Shown here: piece after piece, positions 7,401 to 13,650 of the stretch
Position numbering within the stretch: position 1 is the first letter of the stretch
How the letters are laid out: each line of letters opens with the position of its first letter
Assembly (NCBI GenBank): GCA_002441445.1
Contig: DJWC01000003.1
Span: 6,698 to 23,446, forward strand
Direction of reading: 5' to 3'
DNA length: 16,749 bases
Source: Pusillimonas sp. UBA6240
Lineage (GTDB): Bacteria > Pseudomonadota > Gammaproteobacteria > Burkholderiales > Burkholderiaceae_B
Position numbers and translations under genes: made by a program
Notes under the pieces: model-generated
Database searches by the model: none
The model's input: the letters and a program-made list of their open reading frames with translations, nothing else
Told to the model about the DNA's origin: nothing

Positions 7401-9082
7401 GGATGTTGCTCCTTTGTCGATATTGCTTGCGTGGATTGCCGTTCCGGCAGTTGCAGCCTGCCTTCCAGCGTGTTGCGGTCAAAATCTGAAATCAGCGCTT
7501 CAATGCGTATGTCCCAACTGCTCTGGTAAGGCAGCTCAATATGGTTCACCTGCCAGGCGCCATCGGCTGAACGCCGCGCATGGAAAACTATCGGTTCGAT
7601 GCCGGCGGACGCATTGGAAAACACGACGTCCACTTCCTGGGCCGCCAGAGCAAGCCCATCCGGCCCATGCAGGCGCAGTGTCAGTCTCCCTGGATGGCCT
7701 TCCCAGGCTGGCAGCCAATCGAGTTCGGCGCTGGCCGCGTCGGTATGGAGGTGTGCGGCAATGTGCGTCGCGGTCGTGCTGGAGGAGGGCGCCGCCGCTT
7801 CCGCCGCGCGCGGCGGCGGGGTGAAGCGCCAGAGCGCGACTACCGCCAGGATGGCCGCGGCTAGCGCGCATTCCACATAAATGATGCGCCGCATGGAGCG
7901 CATGGCCGCCGCATCCGCCTTCAGCGCGGCGCGAGTCAATCGGTAGCGGTTGTAGGCGCCCAAGGCCAGAAGCAGGGCCACCAAAGCCAGTTTGACCATC
8001 AGGATGCGGCCGTAGGCGGTTTGCCATAGCGACGCTGGCCGATCCAGCTGCAGATAGGTCAATATGGCGCCGCTGACCAGGAGCAGCGCCACCACGACGG
8101 GTATGGTCCGGGAAAAACCTTGGAGCAATGCCGGTCCGGGCGGGCCGCGCAGCGCAAACGCGAGCGGCAACAGCCAGCCTATCCATAGCATGATCGCAAT
8201 GCCGTGCAGCCACACGGCCGGTTTGGCCAGCCATGGCGGCATCGCCGTGCTGGCGTGGCCGCTGCAGGCCAGGGCCGTGCCCAGCAGCAATAGGGCCGAG
8301 CCCGCAAATAGCCGCTTGAAGAAAGCCGTCCTGGCGCGCCAGACCATCGCCGCGCAAGCCAGCGCGGCCAGCGACAAGGCGGCCGTAAGACCGAAAGATG
8401 TCGCGATGGCGGTATGCCAGCTATTGGCGGCCAATAGGCCCGAAAGCGGCGTATCCAGCGCATCCACGCCCAGCATGCCCAGGCTCAGCAGTGTCGCCGC
8501 GGCGCCGAGAGCCAGCGTGCGCAAGCCCAGCCGGCGCGTGTCGCCGGCCGAGGCATGGATGGAATGCGCCGCCGCCAGGCCGATGCCGAAAAACAGCCCC
8601 GCGTACCAGCCCAGGCGCAATAGCCAGATCAAGGCATCCCGCGCGTAGTGCGCCGCCTCGGCGGCTGCGGGCGCGGCGGCGCCTGCGCCGATGGAGAAAG
8701 CCACGGAGCCTCCGATCGGATGACCGTCCGCGGAGACCACGCGCCAGCTCAGCGCGTATGCGCCTTGCTGGGGCAGGCGGGGCAGAGGGATCTGCAGGCC
8801 GTCGGGCGATGCCTGGACATGCTGTGGGTCGATGTCGCGCGCGCCGCCATCGGGTTGGATGATTTTGAGCACCAGCGGCGATACCGGCTCGTTGAATCGC
8901 AGGCGCGCCTGCGTCGGCGCCGCGGTCAAAACGCTGCCCGCTTCAGGCACGCTGCCCAGCAGCGAGGCATGGCCGAAGGCCGGCCGCGCCCATAGCAAAA
9001 CGGCCAGGACGCAAAGCAATGCGACCAATATGCATGGCCGTCCGGCACGCGCAGGCGTGCCTGTAAGATGCACGGTGTGCAT
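7397..9082 (-). CDS. CopC-CopD fusion (YcnJ-type copper import protein) with C-terminal YtkA/FixH-like domain, 561 aa
   Basis: This family is linked to copper uptake across the inner membrane; Bacillus YcnJ is the best known relative. After a signal sequence (residues 1-37), a CopC domain begins with His38 as the probable mature N-terminal residue. Asp119 and His121 in SADGHP occupy the other positions of the CopC Cu(II) site. A CopD membrane domain with about eight helices spans roughly residues 150-420. The tail (about 440-552) is a beta-rich periplasmic domain like YtkA. The ATG at 9080-9082 follows a GGAGGGG. The gene starts 67 bp after the YcnI-like gene and its TGA overlaps the GTG of the receptor gene, so both are probably translated in a coupled way. 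The low cysteine and methionine content of the CopD part was not analysed further. Confidence 0.92.
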   Translation of the reverse strand: MHTVHLTGTPARAGRPCILVALLCVLAVLLWARPAFGHASLLGSVPEAGSVLTAAPTQARLRFNEPVSPLVLKIIQPDGGARDIDPQHVQASPDGLQIPLPRLPQQGAYALSWRVVSADGHPIGGSVAFSIGAGAAAPAAAEAAHYARDALIWLLRLGWYAGLFFGIGLAAAHSIHASAGDTRRLGLRTLALGAAATLLSLGMLGVDALDTPLSGLLAANSWHTAIATSFGLTAALSLAALACAAMVWRARTAFFKRLFAGSALLLLGTALACSGHASTAMPPWLAKPAVWLHGIAIMLWIGWLLPLAFALRGPPGPALLQGFSRTIPVVVALLLVSGAILTYLQLDRPASLWQTAYGRILMVKLALVALLLALGAYNRYRLTRAALKADAAAMRSMRRIIYVECALAAAILAVVALWRFTPPPRAAEAAAPSSSTTATHIAAHLHTDAASAELDWLPAWEGHPGRLTLRLHGPDGLALAAQEVDVVFSNASAGIEPIVFHARRSADGAWQVNHIELPYQSSWDIRIEALISDFDRNTLEGRLQLPERQSTQAISTKEQHP

Positions 9083-9149
9083 GGCGAAAACCCCTCCGCC
9101 CGACGCATAGCCGTGTATGCGTCGGAAGCGCTGGTCTGTTATGGGCCGC

Positions 9150-9689
9150 TTATTGTTTGGGCAGCAGCTTGAGGCCCGGCGCGGGGGTGTCGGAATGGTC
9201 GCCGGCGGGCTTCTGCCGCTCGGCGGAAGGCTGGTCTATCCAGCGCGCCACGCCCGCTTCGCATTCCTGCACGACGGGGAAGTAAAGAGTGGCGCCGGGC
9301 GTCAGCCCGCTGCTCAGGTAGCCGACGAAGACGAATTCGTCGTAGTAGTCATCAGGCAGCCGTCCGCCCGACCAGACGATCTCTTTCACGCCGGAGCCGA
9401 CCTGTGCGCCGTACAGTGCGTACGGCTTGGCATAGTCGCCCTTGACGGTTTCAAGCGTCCAGCCGGCCTTGGGCTGCGGTTTGACGCCCACGACGCCTTC
9501 GGGTATGCGTACGCGGATCTTGATGGTGGGCGAGCCCTTGCAGCCGTGAGGCACCCGCAGCACCGCTTTGTAGCGGCTTTCCAGAGGGGCCTCTTTGGTT
9601 TCCAGCGTTACATGGGAAAAGGCGGGAATGGTGAACAGGGCGGCCGCCAATGCCAGGGCGGCGCGTGAACTTGTACGGAATACGGACAT
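9150..9689 (-). CDS. YcnI-like DUF1775 periplasmic copper-binding protein, 179 aa
   Basis: YcnI proteins bind one Cu(II) through the N-terminal histidine of the mature protein and are thought to act as copper chaperones beside YcnJ. The signal peptide ends in AFS, leaving His26 (HVTLE) as mature residue 1. The domain body contains the family's beta-sandwich segments, with Trp106 in EIVWSGG as a likely conserved aromatic near the metal site. There is no C-terminal membrane anchor like that of Bacillus YcnI; the tail (about 150-179) is polar and Pro-rich. The ATG at 9687-9689 has GAGG six bases upstream. It lies between the CruR-like leader gene (63 bp) and the CopC-CopD gene (67 bp). Confidence 0.9.
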   Translation of the reverse strand: MSVFRTSSRAALALAAALFTIPAFSHVTLETKEAPLESRYKAVLRVPHGCKGSPTIKIRVRIPEGVVGVKPQPKAGWTLETVKGDYAKPYALYGAQVGSGVKEIVWSGGRLPDDYYDEFVFVGYLSSGLTPGATLYFPVVQECEAGVARWIDQPSAERQKPAGDHSDTPAPGLKLLPKQ

Positions 9690-9723
9690 GAATGACCTCG
9701 GAATGGGTATCGCGGAGCAGCGG

Positions 9724-9738
9724 CCGCCTGCGCGGCGG
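9724..9738 (-). promoter_or_regulatory. Intercistronic hairpin between the CruR-like gene and ycnI-like gene
   Basis: In the mRNA, CCGCC-GCGCA-GGCGG forms a 5-bp GC stem with a 5-nt loop in the 63-nt gap, with no U-tract after it. In the B. pertussis CruR system, Rho-dependent termination happens in the equivalent gap. The hairpin may pause polymerase or separate the two translation units. The role is inferred only. Confidence 0.3.
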
Positions 9739-9752
9739 TCGCATGGAAACAG

Positions 9753-10178
9753 TCAACCGAGGTTCGAAGGCGGTGCGCGGGATCCGAGAGGCGGGCCCGA
9801 CGAGGGCAAAGGCGGCAGGGCTTGATGGACGGCGGCCAGCACCAGCGGGCGATGGGCGATGGCCCCCGCGAACAGGGGTTCGTCCTGGCCGGGAATCAGC
9901 GCCTGCGATGCAACGAGGCCGTAGGGGCAGACCTGGCCGCCGATGCTGTCGCCGGAGAGGGATTTTGCGGGGCCGTCCGACACGTCCACCTGCTGGATCT
10001 GGACGCCCCCCAGGGTGCACAGGGTGATGGAGAAGGCCCGGCCTTGCGCCCCGGAAAGATCCGGCATGTAGCCCGCCGGAATGAACGAGCGGAACAAAAA
10101 CGATACAACGGTCAGGCAAAGGAGCGCTTGCCAGACTGCCATGTTTTTGCGTCGCGTCGATTTATGTGGGGCGGACAT
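9753..10178 (-). CDS. DUF2946 family protein, CruR-like copper-responsive leader (upstream regulator), 141 aa
   Basis: DUF2946 proteins often head copper operons. In B. pertussis, CruR is a regulatory nascent peptide: a CXXC motif senses copper and a C-terminal RAPP motif arrests translation, deciding Rho-dependent termination before the next gene. Here a single N-terminal hydrophobic segment (about residues 14-36) is followed by the family's first Cys (Cys54 in LCTLGG). The position expected to be CPxC reads C84-P-Y-G87, so the second Cys is missing. The C-terminus is proline-rich and ends with RAPP at 134-137, four residues before the stop. The ATG at 10176-10178 is chosen by family fit; no good Shine-Dalgarno precedes it (AGGA is 14 nt away). 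A TTG at 10233-10235 and an ATG at 10140-10142 are alternatives. It is the first gene of the copper operon. Confidence 0.8.
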   Translation of the reverse strand: MSAPHKSTRRKNMAVWQALLCLTVVSFLFRSFIPAGYMPDLSGAQGRAFSITLCTLGGVQIQQVDVSDGPAKSLSGDSIGGQVCPYGLVASQALIPGQDEPLFAGAIAHRPLVLAAVHQALPPLPSSGPPLGSRAPPSNLG

Positions 10179-10184
10179 GCGAAG

Positions 10185-10190
10185 AATTGT
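10185..10190 (-). promoter_or_regulatory. Weak -10 candidate TACAAT just before the CruR-like gene
   Basis: On the minus strand TACAAT (5 of 6 consensus bases) ends seven bases before the chosen ATG, which would give a nearly leaderless mRNA. No -35 hexamer is seen at normal spacing. The copper operon needs a promoter somewhere in the 126-bp gap 10179-10304; this is the best candidate, but a poor one. Confidence 0.25.
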
Positions 10191-10304
10191 ATTCCTATTT
10201 TCCACCGCTCGTGCCGCCGAAAGGCGCTGCGGCAATATGCTTATGCCTGGCAGGCTGATATGGCGTTCTTCGGTTGGGCGCGGCAGTCTTTTCGCATGGG
10301 GCCG

Positions 10305-11348
10305 TCAGGGCTCGGCGGCGATCTGCAATGCACGCTCCAGAGAAACACGCAGCATGTCGCCATGCCCATACTCGGGAAACGCTTCATGGCTGACATCCGC
10401 GCCGCCCAGGCGCAAGCCTTGCGCCATTTCTCTGATGGCGGGCCTCATCCCCCCACGGGGGTCGGCCTGGGTCACGCGGGCGTCGGCTTGTGCCTCGTTT
10501 TTTTGAGCAGGCTCGGGATTCAGTCCGCGCCGGGTGCGTTCGCGAGGCTTGGCGCTGATCAGGATGGCGACGCGCTTGCCGGCGGCGCGGGTTTTTTCAA
10601 AGGCATGCCATTCCTTTATCAGCGCGCCGTCGTGCCACCACGCGGAAGGGTCTCCCGCAATGTAGCGCGCGAACGCGCCGGGTTGCGTGAATAGCGTGTG
10701 CAGCGCGAACAGGCCGCCATAGGAGTGCCCCCACAGGTATTCCTTCCCGGGATCTGTGCCGGCTCGAGCCCGTACCAAAGGTTTGATGCGGGTGTCGATC
10801 AATTGCAGGAAGATGTCCGCCCCGCCGCCGACGCGGCCGCTCACCACGGGTTCGGCAACGGGCTTGCCGTTTTCCCGAACCGGCGGCGTGTAGTCGTAAG
10901 CCCGGGAGACGAGGTCGTGGCGGGTTGCCGTGTCGTAGCCTATGGCCACCAGCACGGGGGGATTGCCGCCGATGATCCTGACAAGGTCGATTTCCGTAAG
11001 CGTCGCCATCGCCGCATTGCCGTCCAGCATGTAAAGAACGGGGAACCCCGCCTTGGGCGCCGGCGCGCGGGGAATCGAGATCTCGATCCGGTAATGCCTT
11101 TTTCCATCCGCCGAATCCAGTTCGTGCTTTTCGAACCGGTAAAGCGCTGAGGGATGGTCGGCCAAGCTGGATTTCACGAGTTCAGCGCCTCTGCCCGGCG
11201 AGGGCGAGGCGGCCCGGGTCTGGGCTTGAGCCTGAGTACCTTGAGCTTGAGTAGTTTGAGCTTGAGCCTGGGCCCGAACCTGAGCAGTGCCCAGCAGGCA
11301 GCATAAGGAAAAAAGAAAGGCCTTGGGGAAAAGGGTCAATCGCGGCAC
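10305..11348 (-). CDS. Exported alpha/beta-hydrolase esterase (IroE/esterase D-like, PF00756-type), 347 aa
   Basis: Proteins of this kind hydrolyse ester bonds; IroE and related periplasmic enzymes cut trilactone siderophores. A signal peptide (residues 1 to about 26) is followed by a Gln/Ala/Thr repeat (26-44). The hydrolase fold shows YMLDGN (106-111), YDYTPP (151-156), the nucleophile elbow GHSYGG with Ser209, and a likely catalytic His329 in YGHGD. The start is taken as GTG at 11346-11348, because the signal peptide begins there and CAGG lies five bases upstream. The open frame extends 141 codons further back without signal, domain or start support. It lies 127 bp before the copper operon on the same strand but probably has its own promoter. 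Substrate is unknown; a metallophore is possible. Confidence 0.85.
   Translation of the reverse strand: MPRLTLFPKAFLFSLCCLLGTAQVRAQAQAQTTQAQGTQAQAQTRAASPSPGRGAELVKSSLADHPSALYRFEKHELDSADGKRHYRIEISIPRAPAPKAGFPVLYMLDGNAAMATLTEIDLVRIIGGNPPVLVAIGYDTATRHDLVSRAYDYTPPVRENGKPVAEPVVSGRVGGGADIFLQLIDTRIKPLVRARAGTDPGKEYLWGHSYGGLFALHTLFTQPGAFARYIAGDPSAWWHDGALIKEWHAFEKTRAAGKRVAILISAKPRERTRRGLNPEPAQKNEAQADARVTQADPRGGMRPAIREMAQGLRLGGADVSHEAFPEYGHGDMLRVSLERALQIAAEP
11217..11284 (-). repeat. Imperfect 15-bp tandem repeat encoding Gln-Ala-Gln units
   Basis: Within the esterase gene about three in-frame copies of a 15-bp unit of the type CAAGCTCAAGGTACT encode QAQTT, QAQGT and QAQAQT, directly after the signal peptide. 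The unit length is a multiple of three, so copy changes would lengthen or shorten the linker without breaking the frame. Confidence 0.65.
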
Positions 11349-11443
11349 ATGGACCTGCTGTTTGGGGTGGGTGGTATAGGCGAAAGCCAAGGTTGCTGCG
11401 GGCGGATGCAGCCGGCTTTCTGCGCCGGCGAGCCCAGCTGCCG

Positions 11444-11472
11444 ATGATAATAAAAACGCGAATGGTTCGCAA
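11444..11472 (-). promoter_or_regulatory. Candidate sigma70 promoter for the esterase gene with internal dyad
   Basis: On the minus strand TTGCGA (11467-11472) lies 17 bp from TATCAT (11444-11449, 5 of 6 consensus bases), about 95 bp before the GTG start. A dyad GCGAA-TGG-TTCGC (11458-11470) overlaps the -35 and the spacer and could bind a repressor. A weak resemblance to a Fur box (GATAAT once) is not enough to call one. Confidence 0.45.
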
Positions 11473-11519
11473 TAAGAAATAGGAAGCAAGCTGCCTGATT
11501 GAACCCGCGGCGAACAGAA

Positions 11520-11726
11520 ATGAAAATGCTCGAACTGGCGAAATGCCTGGACCGGCGCCAGGCTTGGTTCTACGCGCATGACCACAGGGATGATGGCTCC
11601 CATCCTTGGTTCTATAGATCGTTGTGCTTGATATCGGCCCAGGGCTTGCTTTTCGTGTGGCACCGGTCTGGATCGGCGCAAGGTTGCTACCTGCGTAGCA
11701 TCAGCCATATCGCGGCAGCGAGTTGA
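11520..11726 (+). CDS. Possible small protein, 68 aa, unrecognised
   Basis: ATG AAA ATG at 11520 opens a 68-codon frame ending in TGA at 11724-11726. The product starts MKMLELAKCLDRRQAWFY and is rich in Arg, His and aromatic residues, with a short hydrophobic run (CLISAQGLLFVW). No domain is recognised and the ribosome binding site is weak. The only positive sign is a strong plus-strand terminator beginning 30 bp after the stop. It may instead be a non-coding transcript or chance. Confidence 0.25.
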   Translation: MKMLELAKCLDRRQAWFYAHDHRDDGSHPWFYRSLCLISAQGLLFVWHRSGSAQGCYLRSISHIAAAS

Positions 11727-11756
11727 AAGGGGCCGCGGGTGCTGTCCCAGAAGGCG

Positions 11757-11802
11757 GGCCGCCCGCCGCATGAAACAGGGGCGGGCGGCCTTTTGTGTTT
11801 TA
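11757..11802 (+). terminator. Strong intrinsic terminator, plus strand
   Basis: An 11-bp perfect GC stem, GGCCGCCCGCC (11757-11767) with GGCGGGCGGCC (11780-11790), encloses a 12-nt loop and is followed by TTTTGTGTTTTA. The T-tract is only on the plus strand, whereas both neighbouring recognised genes are on the minus strand. A competing stem GGCGGG-CCG-CCCGCC (11753-11767) shares the first arm. Confidence 0.8.
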
Positions 11803-11847
11803 TTTTTGCTGTGTTTTATGCGCGGCTTTATCTCTGCTTCGTTTTAT

Positions 11848-12624
11848 TTATTTAAGCCAACGGTCTTTCGCCGCATCGAGCGCGTCGCGTTCGTCGGCGA
11901 GGTCCCAGGCAAATTGCATGACGCGCACATAGTCGGCGTCGTCCAGAGGCAGCAGGAAGCCGAGTTCGTTCTTGGGCGTCAGCGGATGATCGATGAACAG
12001 CGCAGCAAGGCGCGGGTCCGCCTTGCTGTAGTGCAGGGCTTCGTAGGTTTCGGTGATCATGACATCGCCTTTGCCCGCGGCGATCAAGCCGGGAATTTCG
12101 GCGTTTTTATCGTGGGTGCTGACCTGGGCCTGTTTCAGGTTTTCAAGAACGAAGGTTTCGTTGGTGCCGCCGGGATTCTTGATGACACGGACGGAGGGCT
12201 GGTTCAAATCGTCGACGGATTTGTATTTCGACGCTTCGTCCTTGCGCACCAGGGCCACCTTACCGAAAGGTGCGTAGCCGGGCAGCATCGCCGCTTGCCG
12301 GATTCGGGCGACGTTGCGGGTGATCCCGCCGACGGCGACATCGAATTTGTCGGCTTGCAGATCTTTCATCAAGTTGGGCCAGGAAGTCTGCACATATTCG
12401 ATCTTCACCCCCAAGCCTTTGGCCATGGCTTCTATCACGTCGATATCATGGCCTTCATAGCCGCCCTTATCGGTTTTGATGGCGAAGGGGCGATAGTCGC
12501 CCGGGGTACCCACGCGTATGACTTTGCTGTCCATGATGCGGTCCAGGCGCGGACCGGCCTGCGCGGCCGTCGCCAGCGAAATCGCCACCGCGATGCCCAT
12601 GAAAAACCGGAAAAGATGTTTCAT
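11848..12624 (-). CDS. PheC-like periplasmic protein (cyclohexadienyl dehydratase / solute-binding fold), 258 aa
   Basis: PheC converts prephenate or arogenate in the periplasm and evolved from amino-acid ABC binding proteins. The protein has a signal peptide (1-23, AQA cleavage) and the type II binding fold. Several stretches match, from memory, Pseudomonas PheC: RLDRI at the mature N-terminus, TSWPNLM (80-86), NPGGTNE (150-156) and TETYEA (191-196). Glu195 falls where the catalytic Glu of PheC is expected. No ABC permease or ATPase is adjacent, which favours an enzyme or an orphan binding protein. The ATG at 12622-12624 has AAGGGGAG four bases upstream. It could still be a plain amino-acid binding protein. 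Confidence 0.7.
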   Translation of the reverse strand: MKHLFRFFMGIAVAISLATAAQAGPRLDRIMDSKVIRVGTPGDYRPFAIKTDKGGYEGHDIDVIEAMAKGLGVKIEYVQTSWPNLMKDLQADKFDVAVGGITRNVARIRQAAMLPGYAPFGKVALVRKDEASKYKSVDDLNQPSVRVIKNPGGTNETFVLENLKQAQVSTHDKNAEIPGLIAAGKGDVMITETYEALHYSKADPRLAALFIDHPLTPKNELGFLLPLDDADYVRVMQFAWDLADERDALDAAKDRWLK

Positions 12625-12705
12625 GAAACTCCCCTTATTTAATTATTTAATGTTTGATCGTTGATCGGACGGTAGGCGGGGTTGCAGCCCGGCCCGGGTT
12701 TCGAA

Positions 12706-12733
12706 ACTATACCCGTTGGTTGGAAATCCGCAA
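12706..12733 (-). promoter_or_regulatory. Candidate sigma70 promoter for the PheC-like gene
   Basis: On the minus strand TTGCGG (12728-12733) is 16 bp from TATAGT (12706-12711; 5 of 6 consensus bases). The resulting leader of about 75 nt is AT-rich near the start codon, with two copies of TATTTAAT on the plus strand (12636-12652 region). Confidence 0.45.
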
Positions 12734-12777
12734 GAGCACAGGAAGCCCGGTTGCCGGAAGCTTGCCGCCGCGGTCCG

Positions 12778-13353
12778 TCAGGCCGGCGGCGCCAGTGTTA
12801 CGGAAGGAATGCTGGCAATCGCGCTTTCCCTAGGTTCGCCCTTGTTTGCGGTCCTGCCCGATGATCCGTCCGCGGCCAGCAGATCGATCAGATCGGCGGT
12901 GGTGGAGCGCCGGGTAAGCATCAGGCAGGCGACTTCGGGCGCGAGGGCGCGGGTGGCGTGCCAGCATCTGGACCGCATGCAGATGCCTTTGCCCGCGGGG
13001 ATGCGGAAGGCGGCGAGCGTCGATGGATCGGGGTTGCCGTCGGCGCCGCTGGACGCCACGATTTGGACGATATCGCCATTCAGGGGGACGATGGCTTGCT
13101 GTGTGAGCCTATGCATTTCCAGGCTGTCCACGGGCAGCGGCGATCCGCTGCTGCGGTAATTGACCCACAGTATTTCCGTTGCGCCGCCGGGGCCGGCATC
13201 GAAGACATGTTCCTGCCAGAAGTCCGTGGCTGGATTGCTGAAACGCGGGACGCCATCGTTTTCGCCCGGCATGGGTTTGCCCAGCATCCAGCCGTAAGGG
13301 GTGAACGATGGCGGCGTCAGTTCGTGGATGGACAACAGGCCGTCTTTGGTCAT
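12778..13353 (-). CDS. Ureidoglycolate lyase (AllA) family protein, 191 aa
   Basis: AllA releases urea from ureidoglycolate in allantoin degradation, and the family has a cupin-like barrel. The start LTPPSFTPYGWML (about residues 12-24) matches the AllA opening. The middle LEMHRLTQQAIVPLNGD (about 78-94) and a C-terminal W-H motif (CWHA, near 131) also fit. No other allantoin or purine genes are nearby, and the C-terminal 30 residues are variable and Ala/Ser-rich, so a related function is possible. The ATG at 13351-13353 has GGAG seven bases upstream; the ATG two codons earlier is too close to that site. Three phased dyads lie upstream at 13472-13546. Confidence 0.75.
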   Translation of the reverse strand: MTKDGLLSIHELTPPSFTPYGWMLGKPMPGENDGVPRFSNPATDFWQEHVFDAGPGGATEILWVNYRSSGSPLPVDSLEMHRLTQQAIVPLNGDIVQIVASSGADGNPDPSTLAAFRIPAGKGICMRSRCWHATRALAPEVACLMLTRRSTTADLIDLLAADGSSGRTANKGEPRESAIASIPSVTLAPPA

Positions 13354-13471
13354 ACGCATTCTCCGAATCTGGAAGGCCAGCCGGGCAGTCCGGGGGCCGG
13401 CGTCCGCCCCTGCGCCGGCCAGCGGCAGGGGCGAATGGAATAGCAGGGATGATAACGGTTTCGCCGGGACT

Positions 13472-13546
13472 GCATGGCGTCCATAGGCTCAGGACAGCGT
13501 GGTATCCATGGGCCCAGGGTCGCGTGGTATCCACGGGCGCATCGAG
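13472..13546. repeat. Three imperfect 25-bp tandem repeats, each with a dyad; candidate operator array
   Basis: Copies begin at 13472, 13497 and 13522. Each contains a short inverted repeat around a 3-bp centre: ATGG-CGT-CCAT (13474-13484), CGTGG-TAT-CCATG (13498-13510) and CGTGG-TAT-CCACG (13523-13535). Their centres are exactly 25 bp apart. The array sits 120-190 bp before the AllA-like gene in the 297-bp gap after the DUF72 gene, which otherwise holds no gene I can support. Confidence 0.6.
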
Positions 13547-13650
13547 AATGCGCTGGCCGCTTGCGAACCTTCGGCCGAAGCGGTGGCTGAAGTTGGAGGC
13601 CGAAGCGACGCAAGGCCTGAGCCGGGTCCGGCCGGCCGGGTTGGCGATGT

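Larger units (their letters stand above)
11349..11847. other. 499-bp region between the esterase and PheC-like genes
   Basis: This gap holds the esterase promoter at 11444-11472, a possible small plus-strand ORF at 11520-11726 and a strong plus-strand terminator at 11757-11802. The minus strand is also open for 141 codons in frame with the esterase, but that stretch lacks a start signal and any recognisable domain. Confidence 0.6.

Noticed and set aside
10201..10304. Possible intrinsic terminator after the esterase gene
   Set aside because: Short GC stems are present (GCCGC with GCGGC) but no T-tract follows on the minus strand.
11444..11472. Possible Fur box at the esterase promoter
   Set aside because: Only one GATAAT hexamer matches; the adjoining hexamers do not, and the visible dyad GCGAA-TGG-TTCGC is unrelated to the Fur consensus.
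11349..11771. 141-codon N-terminal extension of the esterase frame
   Set aside because: It would bury the signal peptide. The region holds a promoter-like element and a plus-strand terminator, and no start with a ribosome binding site was seen.
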